Shown: one piece after another, positions 18,475 through 28,274 of the stretch | Layout of the letters: each line of letters begins with the position of its first letter | Position numbering within the stretch: the stretch's first letter is position 1 | NCBI RefSeq assembly: GCF_026847645.1 | Contig: NZ_JAPSMC010000022.1 | Location: 1-42,121, forward strand | Reading direction: 5' to 3' | Source of the DNA: Anoxybacillus sp. J5B_2022 | GTDB lineage: Bacteria; Bacillota; Bacilli; Bacillales; Anoxybacillaceae | Length of the DNA: 42,121 nt | Translations under genes and position numbers: made by a program | The notes under the pieces: generated by a model | What the model saw: the letters and a program-made list of their open reading frames with translations, nothing else | The model's database searches: none | Told to the model about the DNA's origin: nothing

Positions 18475-19437
18475 ATGTCAGAGGAGTTTGTCACGATTAG
18501 CCAACAAATCGAAAATCCGAATGAAGCGATTGCGCTTTTTGGCATTCATGATGCTCATTTAAAGCGAATCGAACAAGAATTGGCCGTTTCGATTGTGACG
18601 CGCGGAGGCGTGGTCAACGTATTGGGCAGCCATGAACACGTTCAGCTCGTCGATGACGTATTGCGCCATTTGTTGCTTGTAATTCGAAAAGGGATTGTGA
18701 TTAGCGAACGGGATGTTATGTACGCCGTGCAAATGGCGAAAAACGGAACGATTGAATATTTTATGGAACTGTATGACGAAGAAATTACGAAAAATGCGAA
18801 AGGAAAACCGGTTCGCGTCAAAACACTAGGGCAAAGGCAATACGTGACGGCGATCAAACAGCACGATCTCGTGTTCGGAATCGGACCAGCGGGAACAGGG
18901 AAAACGTACTTAGCGGTGGTAATGGCAGTTCAAGCATTGAAAACTGGCCAGGTGAAGCGCATTATTTTAACACGTCCCGCTGTGGAAGCCGGTGAAAACT
19001 TAGGGTTTTTGCCAGGGGATTTAAAAGAGAAAGTCGATCCGTATTTGCGTCCGCTATACGATGCGCTTCACGACGTATTAGGTACTGACCATACGCAGCG
19101 GCTGATCGAGCGTGGAACGATCGAAATTGCGCCGCTTGCCTATATGCGCGGCCGCACGTTGGAAGATGCGTTCGTTATTTTGGACGAGGCGCAAAATACG
19201 ACGCCTTCGCAAATGAAAATGTTTTTAACCCGGCTTGGTTTTGGATCGAAAATGGTCATTACTGGCGATATTTCACAAGTCGATTTGCCAAAAGGCGTTC
19301 CGTCAGGGCTTGCGGTCGCGAAAGACATTTTAGCTGTTGTCAGCGGCATTTCATTTGTCTTTCTCGAACAATCAGACGTCGTCCGCCATCCGCTTGTCGG
19401 GAAAATTATTGAAGCATACGACCAAGCTGGTATATAA
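18475..19437 (+). CDS. phoH: PhoH family ATPase
   Basis: The 320-residue protein has an N-terminal KH-like region (about 30-70) and a P-loop ATPase domain. Walker A is GPAGTGKT, followed by ILTRPAVEAGENLGFLPGDL, Walker B VILDEAQNT and the TGDISQVDLP sensor. PhoH proteins are probable RNA-associated ATPases linked to YbeY. In B. subtilis the next gene is pgpH; here a terminator follows and ybeY starts 73 nt after the stop. It is in operon with yqfC-yqfD. Confidence 0.96.
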   Translation: MSEEFVTISQQIENPNEAIALFGIHDAHLKRIEQELAVSIVTRGGVVNVLGSHEHVQLVDDVLRHLLLVIRKGIVISERDVMYAVQMAKNGTIEYFMELYDEEITKNAKGKPVRVKTLGQRQYVTAIKQHDLVFGIGPAGTGKTYLAVVMAVQALKTGQVKRIILTRPAVEAGENLGFLPGDLKEKVDPYLRPLYDALHDVLGTDHTQRLIERGTIEIAPLAYMRGRTLEDAFVILDEAQNTTPSQMKMFLTRLGFGSKMVITGDISQVDLPKGVPSGLAVAKDILAVVSGISFVFLEQSDVVRHPLVGKIIEAYDQAGI

Positions 19438-19447
19438 TAGAAATGTA

Positions 19448-19476
19448 AGGCCCATCTTGCGCATGGGTCTCTTTTT
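19448..19476 (+). terminator. Terminator between phoH and ybeY
   Basis: AGGCCCAT pairs with ATGGGTCT (one G-U) around CTTGCGC, followed by CTTTTT. It sits where pgpH would be expected. Confidence 0.8.
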
Positions 19477-19510
19477 GTCCAAAACATCAATAGAAAAGGG
19501 GAAGCAAAAT

Positions 19511-19981
19511 ATGGCCCTATCCATCGATTGGATTGACGAAACAGGGGAAATAACAGAAGAACAGTTACAGTTGCTCGAACAGTTGTTAAGCTATGCAGCG
19601 GAAGTGGAACAAGTTCCCGATGGTGCAGAAGTAAGCGTTTCGTTTGTAGATAACGAACAAATTCGCATCATTAATCGCGACTATCGTGGAAAAGACCAGC
19701 CGACCGACGTCATCTCCTTTGCACTCGAAGAAATGGGGGAAGGCGAAATAGAAATTGTCGGGGTAGATATGCCGCCAGCGTTAGGAGATATTATTATTTC
19801 TGTCCCGAAAGCAAAAGAGCAGGCGGAAGAGTACGGCCACTCGTTCATGCGTGAACTTGGATTTTTAGCCGTGCACGGCTTTTTGCATTTGCTCGGGTAT
19901 GATCATGGAACAGAAGCAGAAGAAAAAGAAATGTTCGCAAAGCAAGAACAAATTCTTGAAAAATATGGGTTGAAACGGTAA
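19511..19981 (+). CDS. ybeY: Endoribonuclease YbeY (16S rRNA maturation)
   Basis: YbeY is a zinc metalloenzyme that takes part in 16S rRNA 3'-end maturation and ribosome quality control. The 156-residue product carries the signature HGFLHLLGYDH with its three zinc histidines, preceded by the conserved RDYRGKDQPTDVISF. Length matches the family. ATG 19511 follows AAAGGGGAAGC; the open frame runs back into phoH but without a ribosome binding site. dgkA begins 3 nt after the stop. Confidence 0.96.
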   Translation: MALSIDWIDETGEITEEQLQLLEQLLSYAAEVEQVPDGAEVSVSFVDNEQIRIINRDYRGKDQPTDVISFALEEMGEGEIEIVGVDMPPALGDIIISVPKAKEQAEEYGHSFMRELGFLAVHGFLHLLGYDHGTEAEEKEMFAKQEQILEKYGLKR

Positions 19982-19984
19982 TTT

Positions 19985-20341
19985 ATGAAGAAGCAGACCG
20001 ACAAATGGAAACGTTTTCTTTATGCGTGGTCAGGGATCATAATGGCGGTCAAAGAAGAAACGCATATGAAAATCCATGTGATAGCTGCCTGCGTCGTGAT
20101 GATACTTGCATTTCTTTTTCACCTTTCCGCACAGGAATGGCTCATATTGTTAGTAGTAATTGCGCTTGTCATTAGTTTGGAGATGATCAATACCGCGATT
20201 GAACGCGCGGTTGACCTAGTGACTAAGGAGTTTCACCCGCTGGCAAAAGCAGCAAAAGACATTGCCGCAGGAGCGGTTCTCATCGCTGCGGTCGTGGCGG
20301 TGATAGTCGGTGTCATCATTTTTTTACCGCGTATCATTTAA
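19985..20341 (+). CDS. dgkA: Undecaprenol/diacylglycerol kinase DgkA
   Basis: In Gram-positive bacteria DgkA mainly phosphorylates undecaprenol, feeding the lipid carrier pool. The 118-residue protein has three membrane segments (about 31-48, 52-70 and 94-115) and the catalytic signature EMINTAIERAVDLV, with a KAAKDIAAGAVL helix. Length is near the family norm. ATG 19985 lies 3 nt from the ybeY stop, suggesting translational coupling. No terminator was seen before cdd. Confidence 0.94.
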   Translation: MKKQTDKWKRFLYAWSGIIMAVKEETHMKIHVIAACVVMILAFLFHLSAQEWLILLVVIALVISLEMINTAIERAVDLVTKEFHPLAKAAKDIAAGAVLIAAVVAVIVGVIIFLPRII

Positions 20342-20391
20342 CAAATAAATAGGAAAATTCGAATTTTTCTGTATATAATTCGCGAATACAG

Positions 20392-21762
<1,371 letters not shown>

Positions 21763-21884
21763 CAAATTTTATGCAACATAAATCATTTGTCGGGAAGCCA
21801 ACCTAATAAATAGCTCGTGCGATATGTTTGTGGCAGTTTGCCAACAACATGGAAAGATCCTGCAGGCGGAAAGGTTGTGGTTCA

Positions 21885-22028
21885 ATGCTAGAGTTTACGT
21901 GGAAGTTGTTCAGCCAAACAGGCAATATTGACACGTATCTCCTTTTTAAAGAGCTTGAAAGAGAACATCAACCGAACGGTGATGAGCAAGAGCAAGAGTT
22001 AACGGAAATGGACCAGCCGATTTTCTAA
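21885..22028 (+). CDS. yqzL: YqzL-like small protein
   Basis: The 47-residue protein starts [20 protein letters not shown], which matches YqzL as found between era and recO in B. subtilis, and ends with an acidic tail. Its function is unknown. The open frame extends upstream to 21828, but family alignment and AAAGG at about 21870 support ATG 21885. The 122-nt gap after era has a short hairpin (TGGCA-GTT-TGCCA) and no clear terminator, so co-transcription with era is likely. Confidence 0.85.
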   Translation: MLEFTWKLFSQTGNIDTYLLFKELEREHQPNGDEQEQELTEMDQPIF

Positions 22029-22057
22029 GCTGCTTTTCCAGCTTGGTGGTGATGAGA

Positions 22058-22813
22058 TTGTTTGAAAAATGTGAAGCGATTGTGCTTCGGACAGTGGATT
22101 ACGGTGAAACGAACAAAATCGTGACATTATGGACAAGAGAATGGGGAAAGGTGGCTGTGATGGCTCGCGGTGCCAAAAAGCCAAGCAGTCGCCTTTCATC
22201 TGTCACCCAATTGTTTACATACGGCTATTATTTAGTACAAAAAAGTCGCGGCGTCGGCAGCCTGCACCAAGGAGAAGTGATCGATTCGCTGCGCGGCATT
22301 CGCGAAAATATTTTCGCAACTGCTTACGCCTCGTATATTGTTGAATTAACGGATAAAATTACTGACGAACAGCGACCGAATCCGTATTTGTTTGAACTGC
22401 TGTTGCAAACATTAAAATATATGAACGATGGGCTCGATTTAGAAATTATTACATACATTTACGAAATGAAAATGTTAAATGTCATGGGACTGTACCCTTC
22501 ATTAGATCACTGCGCCGTCTGTAAACAGACAGAAGGAAAATTTTCTTTTTCTGTGAAAGAAGGAGGCTTTCTTTGCCATCGTTGTGAAGCGACAGACCCT
22601 CATCGTCTGCCGCTTTCTTCTGCGGCAGTCAAGCTGTTGCGTCTCTTTTATCATTTAGACATATCGCGGCTTGGAAAAATTTCTGTGAGGGAAGAAACGA
22701 AAAAAGAATTGAACCGCGCCATTTCCGCCTATTATGACGAATATTCAGGTCTTTCGTTAAAGACGAAACGCTTTTTAACGCAAATCGAGCAGTTAAAAAA
22801 TCACTTACAATAA
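22058..22813 (+). CDS. recO: DNA repair protein RecO
   Basis: RecO loads RecA on SSB-coated DNA with RecR. The 251-residue product has an N-terminal OB fold ([36 protein letters not shown]), a helical middle, and a zinc site with CAVC and CHRC. I chose TTG 22058 because GGTGGTGAT (22045-22053) is an extended Shine-Dalgarno placed 8 nt upstream. The TTG, GTG, GTG and ATG codons between 22043 and 22052 fall inside that site. This start also fits other RecO N-termini. Confidence 0.93.
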   Translation: MFEKCEAIVLRTVDYGETNKIVTLWTREWGKVAVMARGAKKPSSRLSSVTQLFTYGYYLVQKSRGVGSLHQGEVIDSLRGIRENIFATAYASYIVELTDKITDEQRPNPYLFELLLQTLKYMNDGLDLEIITYIYEMKMLNVMGLYPSLDHCAVCKQTEGKFSFSVKEGGFLCHRCEATDPHRLPLSSAAVKLLRLFYHLDISRLGKISVREETKKELNRAISAYYDEYSGLSLKTKRFLTQIEQLKNHLQ

Positions 22814-22815
22814 AC

Positions 22816-22850
22816 AGGGGGGCCATAAACAGATGGCAGCCCTTATTCTT
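22816..22850 (+). terminator. Terminator after recO
   Basis: GGGGGCCAT and ATGGCAGCCC form an interrupted stem around AAACAG, followed by TTATTCTTTTTT. In B. subtilis glyQ-glyS follows here; no T-box motif was found in this gap. Confidence 0.65.
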
Positions 22851-22873
22851 TTTTGAATTTTCGTGATTTCACC

Positions 22874-22901
22874 TTTGCAAAGTCGTGAATTAAGTTATAA
22901 T
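22874..22901 (+). promoter_or_regulatory. Candidate SigA promoter of ccpN
   Basis: TTTGCA (22874-22879), 16-nt spacer, TATAAT (22896-22901). TTGCAA one base on gives a 15-nt spacer. The leader to the ccpN start is about 40 nt. Confidence 0.55.
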
Positions 22902-22945
22902 ATTCTCATATACGTATGTCCTTTTAGTTTTGAGTAAGGTGGTGA

Positions 22946-23581
22946 ATGACAATCGAACTAAATAAGCGCCAAGAGCAAATTTTGCAAATCGTCAAAGATC
23001 ACGGCCCGATTACTGGGGAAAGCATTGCTGAAAAATTAAATTTAACGCGGGCAACGCTGCGTCCTGATTTGGCGATTTTAACGATGGCCGGCTATTTGGA
23101 AGCGAGACCGAGAGTCGGCTATTTTTATACAGGGAAAACGGGCACTCAGCTTCTCGCCGATCGAATGAAAAAGTTAAAAGTGTGCGACCATCAATCCATT
23201 CCCGTCGTTGTTAACGAAAACGTCAGCGTGTACGATGCGATTGTCACGATGTTTTTAGAAGACGTAGGGACGTTGTTTGTCGTCGATGAAGAATCGCTAT
23301 TAGTTGGTGTTTTGTCGCGGAAAGATTTGTTGCGGGCTAGCATCGGCAAACAAGAGTTAACGTCGATCCCAGTGAATATTATTATGACGAGAATGCCGAA
23401 TATTACGGTCTGTTATAAAGACGATTTATTAATTGATGTCGCGGAACGGTTAATTGAAAAACAAATTGATGCGATGCCGGTTGTAAAAAAGACGGATAAA
23501 GGATATGAAGTGATCGGAAGAATTACAAAAACGAACATTACAAAAGCGTTTGTTGCGCTAGCAAAAGACGATTTGCTTTGA
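22946..23581 (+). CDS. ccpN: Gluconeogenesis repressor CcpN
   Basis: CcpN represses gapB and pckA when glucose is present in B. subtilis. The 211-residue protein has an N-terminal helix-turn-helix (NKRQEQILQIVKDHGPITGE, LTRATLRPDLAIL, GYLEARPRVGYFY) and two CBS domains (about 80-135 and 145-205) for nucleotide sensing. ATG 22946 is only 3-4 nt from AAGGTGG, which is a short spacing. yqfL follows after 12 nt; YqfL modulates CcpN activity in B. subtilis, so the pair makes functional sense. Confidence 0.95.
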   Translation: MTIELNKRQEQILQIVKDHGPITGESIAEKLNLTRATLRPDLAILTMAGYLEARPRVGYFYTGKTGTQLLADRMKKLKVCDHQSIPVVVNENVSVYDAIVTMFLEDVGTLFVVDEESLLVGVLSRKDLLRASIGKQELTSIPVNIIMTRMPNITVCYKDDLLIDVAERLIEKQIDAMPVVKKTDKGYEVIGRITKTNITKAFVALAKDDLL

Positions 23582-23593
23582 GGAGGTTGAGGG

Positions 23594-24391
23594 ATGCAAC
23601 GTGTCGTATACGTAGTTTCCGATTCAGGGGGGGAAACGGCAGAATTAGTCGTAAAAGCAGCTGCGAGCCAATTCAATAATTCTGTCATTCAATTAAAGCG
23701 CGTGCCATACGTCGAGGACATTTCAACATTAAAAGAAGTGGTAGCGCTGGCGAAAATGAACGATGCGATTATCGCCTTTACGCTCGTCGTACCGCAAATG
23801 CGCCAGTTTTTAATCGAAGAAGCGCAGCGCGAAGGAGTAGAAGCGTACGACATCATCGGTCCGCTAATCGAAAAAATGCGGGATTTATTTAACATGACGC
23901 CGCGCTATGAGCCAGGACAAGTTCGCGTGTTAGATGAAGATTATTTCAAAAAAATTGAAGCGATTGAATTTGCGGTGAAATATGATGACGGACGTGATCC
24001 GCGTGGGATTTTGCGGGCAGACATTGTGTTGATCGGGGTGTCGCGCACATCGAAAACACCGCTTTCGCAATATTTAGCGCACAAACGACTAAAAGTGGCG
24101 AACGTTCCAATTGTGCCGGAAGTCGAGCCGCCGGAAGAACTGTTTAAAGTGTCGCCAGATAAATGCTTCGGGTTAAAAATTAGCCCGGAAAAATTAAATT
24201 CGATTCGCCGCGAGCGTTTAAAAGCGCTTGGCTTGGATGATAAAGCGATCTATGCGAATATCGAGCGGATTAAAGAAGAATTAGATTACTTTGATAAAGT
24301 CATTCAAAAAATCGGCTGCGATGTCATTGATGTGACGAATAAAGCGGTCGAAGAAACAGCCAATATTATTATGAAAAAACGCAAGCTGTAA
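23594..24391 (+). CDS. yqfL: Pyruvate, phosphate dikinase regulatory-type protein YqfL (DUF299)
   Basis: DUF299 proteins are ADP-dependent Thr kinases/Pi-dependent phosphorylases acting on pyruvate phosphate dikinase or PEP synthase. The 265-residue product starts [16 protein letters not shown] and has the P-loop [15 protein letters not shown] and the [11 protein letters not shown] segment. Length matches. In B. subtilis, which lacks the dikinase, YqfL acts with CcpN; whether a target kinase exists in this organism cannot be told from the window. ATG 23594 follows GAGGAGGTTGA. Confidence 0.93.
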   Translation: MQRVVYVVSDSGGETAELVVKAAASQFNNSVIQLKRVPYVEDISTLKEVVALAKMNDAIIAFTLVVPQMRQFLIEEAQREGVEAYDIIGPLIEKMRDLFNMTPRYEPGQVRVLDEDYFKKIEAIEFAVKYDDGRDPRGILRADIVLIGVSRTSKTPLSQYLAHKRLKVANVPIVPEVEPPEELFKVSPDKCFGLKISPEKLNSIRRERLKALGLDDKAIYANIERIKEELDYFDKVIQKIGCDVIDVTNKAVEETANIIMKKRKL

Positions 24392-24400
24392 ACGATCGAA

Positions 24401-24438
24401 ACGGGCTAAGCAGAAGAGCTAAGCTCGTTTTGTTTTGT
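24401..24438 (+). terminator. Terminator of ccpN-yqfL
   Basis: ACGGGCTAAGC pairs with GCTAAGCTCGT (one mismatch, one G-U) around AGAAGA, followed by TTTGTTTTGTT. Confidence 0.75.
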
Positions 24439-24672
24439 TGCATGTTGTAGCGCTTGTAGTGACGAAAGGCGTATTTTTTTATAGCATATTCTCCATGTTT
24501 GTATTATAATAAAAAATTGTGATAAAAATACGTTTAGAGCGCATATAGAACGAGTAAACTATTTATAGTTTATTGTCAAGAGGGAATTGTCGACAAAATT
24601 CGCGATGTTATTAGGAGGAGAAGCAGGATTTCTGAAAAACATGTAGAATGTAAAAGACATGGACGGCGACAT
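24439..24672 (+). promoter_or_regulatory. Long leader region before yqxD-dnaG-sigA
   Basis: This AT-rich stretch holds a -10-like TATAAT (24505-24510) without a convincing -35. It also has a perfect inverted repeat TAAACTA-TTTA-TAGTTTA (about 24555-24572), a 10-bp palindrome TTGTCGACAA (24587-24596) and a strong unused Shine-Dalgarno AGGAGGAG (24613-24620). Three mini-frames follow: ATG-TAG at 24641, ATG-TAA at 24648, and a five-codon frame from ATG 24659 to TGA 24676. I recognise no gene here. It is the likely promoter region of the macromolecular-synthesis operon. Confidence 0.4.
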
Positions 24673-25116
24673 TTGACTATTTTTGTCGATGCGGACGCTT
24701 GTCCTGTAAAACATGAAATTTTTTCACTCGCTCGTCAATATAATGTAGAGAGCGTTTTTGTGTCTTCATATAACCATTTTTCGCACGATCAAACGATGAA
24801 ATGGGTATATGTAGATACGGAAAAAGAAGCGGTCGATTTGTATATTGTCAATCATGCCCATCGAGGGGATGTCGTGGTTACACAAGATATCGGATTGGCG
24901 AGCATGCTAGTAAACCGACAAATTTACGTCGTTTCTCCGCGAGGGAGCGTATATAGAGAGGAAGAGATGGGGCAGCGACTTTATGCCCGGTACCTTCAAG
25001 CGAAACAGCGTCGGCAAGGCATTTATGGCAAAGGGATGAAACGTTTTTCAGCAGAAGAACGACAGGCGTTTCGAAAAAGTTTCGAAAAAATTTTGTCGAA
25101 ACTCGCAGGAAAATAG
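24673..25116 (+). CDS. yqxD: UPF0178 family protein YqxD (YaiI-like)
   Basis: The 147-residue protein carries the family signature VDADACPVKHEI and a TQDIGLA motif, suggesting a PIN-like acidic active site; the function is unproven. The start is uncertain. TTG 24673 agrees with the family N-terminus but has a poor ribosome binding site, and it overlaps the stop of a five-codon frame (TTGA overlap), suggesting coupling. The frame stays open upstream through an ATT codon at 24628, which lies 8 nt after AGGAGGAG and would add 15 residues. It precedes dnaG, as in B. subtilis. Confidence 0.85.
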   Translation: MTIFVDADACPVKHEIFSLARQYNVESVFVSSYNHFSHDQTMKWVYVDTEKEAVDLYIVNHAHRGDVVVTQDIGLASMLVNRQIYVVSPRGSVYREEEMGQRLYARYLQAKQRRQGIYGKGMKRFSAEERQAFRKSFEKILSKLAGK

Positions 25117-25153
25117 ACATAGGTCGAGAATAATACATTACGGAGTTGTTCAT

Positions 25154-26953
25154 ATGGGATATCGTATTCCCGAAGAAACGATTGAGGAAATCCGTCGGGC
25201 TGTTGATATTGTCGATGTCATTAGCGATTATGTCCAGCTCAAAAAACAAGGACGAAATTATTTTGGACTATGTCCGTTCCATGGGGAGAAAACACCATCG
25301 TTTTCTGTATCTCCTGAAAAACAAATTTTCCATTGTTTTGGTTGTGGAGCGGGCGGAAACGTTTTTTCGTTTCTAATGGACATGGAAGGCCTTTCGTTTG
25401 TTGAGGCAGCCGAGCGGTTAGCAGCGCGAGCCAATGTAGACTTGTCGCATTTGGCAATTCACGACCAACCAAAACGGCAGTCTGAAACGAGTGATGCCAA
25501 AAAAATGATTGAGGCGCATGAACTTTTAAAGAAATTTTATCATCATTTGCTCATAAATACAAAAGAGGGGCAGGAAGCGCTTCGTTATTTACAAGCACGC
25601 GGCATTTCGCTGTCAGCAATCGAGCAGTTTGAAATCGGCTACTCTCCTCCATCGTGGGATGTAGCGGTGAAATTTTTAAAAGGCCGTGGTTTTTCGCTTG
25701 AGTTGATGGAAAAAGCAGGGCTTGTCATTCGCAAAGAAGACGGCAACTATTTTGACCGTTTTCGTAACCGGGTAATGTTTCCGATTCATAATCATCATGG
25801 GGAAACGGTCGCGTTTTCCGGGCGGGCGATCGGCGAAGGGCAACCAAAATATTTAAACAGTCCGGAAACGTTGATTTTTCATAAAGGAGAAATTTTATAC
25901 CATTTTCATCAGGCAAGGCTTCCTATCCGGAAACAGCAACAGGCAGTTTTGTTCGAAGGTTTTGCTGATGTCATCTCAGCGGTGCAAGCAGGGGTGGCGA
26001 ATGCGGTCGCAACGATGGGAACGGCGTTAACAGATGAGCAAGCACGCATTCTTCGGCGCAATGTCGAAACGGTCGTGATTTGCTATGACGGGGATGCTGC
26101 GGGAACGGAGGCTGCGGTTCGGGCGGCTGAGTTATTAGCTCAAGCCGGTTGTCATGTGAAAGTTGCAACAATTCCTGACGGACTGGACCCTGATGAATAT
26201 ATTCGTCGATACGGTCCGGAGCGATTTCAAGGAAACGTCATCGAATCGAGCCGCTCCTTCATGGCATTTAAAATGGCGTATTTGCGCAGGGGGAAAAATT
26301 TACAGAACGAAAACGATCAAATTCGCTATATTGAAGAAGTGTTGCGGGAAATTAGTCGGCTCTCTAACCCCATTGAATGGGATTATTATTTGCGCCAGCT
26401 AGCGAACGAGTTTTCTCTTTCGTTATCTGCCTTGCAGCAGCAGCTGGAACGTTATAAAAAAACAAAGGAACCGGTTCATGCGGATAGCGGACGGACCGCG
26501 GTGCGCCAGCCGTTGCAAAAAAAGCTGCTCCCAGCGTTTCATAATGCGGAGCGAATGTTGCTTGCCCATATGTTGCGAAGCCGTGAAGTAGCTTTTAACG
26601 TTCAACAGGCAGTGCAAGGTGAATTTAATATTGAAGAGCACCGAGCAGTGGCTGCTTATGTGTATGCGTTCTATGAAGAAGGGAACGAGCCGGATGTTAG
26701 CGCCTTGCTTGCTCGTATACCAAACGAGTTAAAACCGTTGGTGACGGAATTGTCAATGATGCTCATTAATGAAAATCTTTCTTCACAAGAACTAAATGAT
26801 TATATCAAGCATGTGTTGAATTACCCGAAATGGTTAAAGATAAAAGAAAAAGAACAGGAAAAAATGGAAGCAGAGCGGCAAAAAGACTTTTTAAAAGCAG
26901 CTCGCATCGCCCAAGAAATTCTCGAAATGAAAAAAAGATTGACTGATGTGTAA
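25154..26953 (+). CDS. dnaG: DNA primase DnaG
   Basis: DnaG makes RNA primers for replication. The 599-residue protein has the N-terminal zinc domain with C40, H43, C61 and C64 (CPFHGEKTPSF, FHCFGCGAGG). A TOPRIM catalytic core follows with EGFADV and CYDGDAAG, then a C-terminal helicase-binding domain (about 450-599). ATG 25154 has a weak upstream CGGAG. The gene is followed at 34 nt by sigA without a terminator, the classic macromolecular-synthesis arrangement. Confidence 0.97.
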   Translation: MGYRIPEETIEEIRRAVDIVDVISDYVQLKKQGRNYFGLCPFHGEKTPSFSVSPEKQIFHCFGCGAGGNVFSFLMDMEGLSFVEAAERLAARANVDLSHLAIHDQPKRQSETSDAKKMIEAHELLKKFYHHLLINTKEGQEALRYLQARGISLSAIEQFEIGYSPPSWDVAVKFLKGRGFSLELMEKAGLVIRKEDGNYFDRFRNRVMFPIHNHHGETVAFSGRAIGEGQPKYLNSPETLIFHKGEILYHFHQARLPIRKQQQAVLFEGFADVISAVQAGVANAVATMGTALTDEQARILRRNVETVVICYDGDAAGTEAAVRAAELLAQAGCHVKVATIPDGLDPDEYIRRYGPERFQGNVIESSRSFMAFKMAYLRRGKNLQNENDQIRYIEEVLREISRLSNPIEWDYYLRQLANEFSLSLSALQQQLERYKKTKEPVHADSGRTAVRQPLQKKLLPAFHNAERMLLAHMLRSREVAFNVQQAVQGEFNIEEHRAVAAYVYAFYEEGNEPDVSALLARIPNELKPLVTELSMMLINENLSSQELNDYIKHVLNYPKWLKIKEKEQEKMEAERQKDFLKAARIAQEILEMKKRLTDV

Positions 26954-26987
26954 TATGATGTGAAAGTTTTAGAAGGAAGGTGACGAG

Positions 26988-28109
26988 ATGGCTGAAAAAT
27001 CAGCTCGTTCGAAACAAGTGGACTCTGATGCAACGTTAGAGCAAGTAAAAGAGCAATTAGTGGAGTTAGGAAAAAAACGCGGTGTGCTCACATACGAAGA
27101 AATTGCCGAGCGGTTATCGAGTTTTGATCTTGACTCCGATCAAATGGATGAATATTACGAATATTTAACAGAACAAGGCATTGATGTGATTAGTGAATCC
27201 GATTTAGAAGATGATCCCGATCTCGATGACTTAAAAGAAGAAGAATTTGATTTAAACGATTTAACCGTTCCACCTGGTGTGAAAATTAATGACCCAGTCC
27301 GCATGTATTTAAAAGAAATCGGTCGCGTTCCGCTTTTGTCAGCAGAAGAAGAAATTGAACTTGCCAAGCGGATTGAACAAGGGGACGAGGAGGCGAAACG
27401 ACGCCTTACGGAAGCGAACTTGCGCCTTGTCGTGAGCATCGCCAAACGCTATGTCGGCCGTGGCATGCTATTTTTAGACCTCATTCAAGAGGGGAATATG
27501 GGCTTAATTAAAGCCGTCGAAAAGTTTGACTATCGCAAAGGGTATAAATTTAGCACGTATGCGACTTGGTGGATTCGCCAAGCCATCACAAGAGCGATTG
27601 CCGACCAAGCGCGGACGATTCGCATTCCGGTTCATATGGTCGAAACGATCAATAAGTTGATTCGCGTTCAACGCCAGCTCTTGCAAGATCTCGGCCGTGA
27701 ACCATCTCCGGAAGAAATTGCTGAGGAGATGGATTTAACGCCTGAGAAGGTGCGTGAAATTTTAAAAATCGCCCAAGAGCCGGTATCGTTAGAAACACCG
27801 ATTGGTGAAGAAGACGATTCGCATTTAGGGGATTTCATCGAAGACCAAGATGCGACGTCGCCTTCGGAACATGCAGCCTATGAGCTGTTAAAAGAACAGC
27901 TAGAAGACGTGCTTGATACGTTAACAGACCGTGAAGAAAACGTGCTTCGTCTTCGTTTTGGATTAGATGATGGGCGCACGCGTACGCTCGAAGAAGTCGG
28001 AAAAGTGTTTGGCGTCACGAGAGAACGCATTCGTCAAATTGAAGCAAAAGCGCTTCGGAAATTGCGCCATCCAAGCCGCAGCAAACGGCTAAAAGACTTT
28101 TTAGAGTAA
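26988..28109 (+). CDS. sigA: RNA polymerase primary sigma factor SigA (RpoD)
   Basis: SigA is the vegetative sigma factor. The 373-residue protein has region 1.1 (1-75), an acidic linker ([22 protein letters not shown]), region 1.2 ([17 protein letters not shown]), region 2 with the -10 helix ([23 protein letters not shown]), region 3, and region 4 with the -35 helix-turn-helix ([26 protein letters not shown]). Length equals the B. subtilis protein to within a few residues. ATG 26988 follows AAGGAAGGTGA. Confidence 0.99.
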   Translation: MAEKSARSKQVDSDATLEQVKEQLVELGKKRGVLTYEEIAERLSSFDLDSDQMDEYYEYLTEQGIDVISESDLEDDPDLDDLKEEEFDLNDLTVPPGVKINDPVRMYLKEIGRVPLLSAEEEIELAKRIEQGDEEAKRRLTEANLRLVVSIAKRYVGRGMLFLDLIQEGNMGLIKAVEKFDYRKGYKFSTYATWWIRQAITRAIADQARTIRIPVHMVETINKLIRVQRQLLQDLGREPSPEEIAEEMDLTPEKVREILKIAQEPVSLETPIGEEDDSHLGDFIEDQDATSPSEHAAYELLKEQLEDVLDTLTDREENVLRLRFGLDDGRTRTLEEVGKVFGVTRERIRQIEAKALRKLRHPSRSKRLKDFLE

Positions 28110-28139
28110 GGCGCAGCCGCCTGTTTGCAATCGGGTTGG

Positions 28140-28199
28140 GAGGGAGTGAATCGGCTTGTGAAAAACGTGTTTCATTTCTCACAAATCCATTCCCTCAAG
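28140..28199 (+). repeat. Imperfect long hairpin in the sigA 3' untranslated region
   Basis: GAGGGAGTG pairs with CATTCCCTC over 9 bp (one G-U). After an asymmetric internal loop, TTGTGA pairs with TCACAA, leaving a loop of about 17 nt. It lies between the sigA stop and the terminator at 28210. It has no coding content and no U-run. It may affect message stability or be a decayed mobile repeat. Confidence 0.45.
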
Positions 28200-28209
28200 G
28201 TTGTGAACG

Positions 28210-28250
28210 AATAGTTTACTTCTTAACGGAGAAGTAAACTATTTTTATTT
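28210..28250 (+). terminator. Terminator of dnaG-sigA
   Basis: AATAGTTTACTTC pairs perfectly with GAAGTAAACTATT (13 bp) around an 8-nt loop, followed by TTTATTT. Confidence 0.9.
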
Positions 28251-28274
28251 CCAAATCGGGAAAGGTCGATCCGC

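Noticed and set aside
21763-21884. Possible small gene or terminator between era and yqzL
   Set aside because: The open frames are short and unsupported, and the hairpin TGGCA-GTT-TGCCA lacks a U-run.
24673-28109. Novel system around yqxD-dnaG-sigA
   Set aside because: The gene set and order match the standard macromolecular-synthesis operon; only the leader is unusual.
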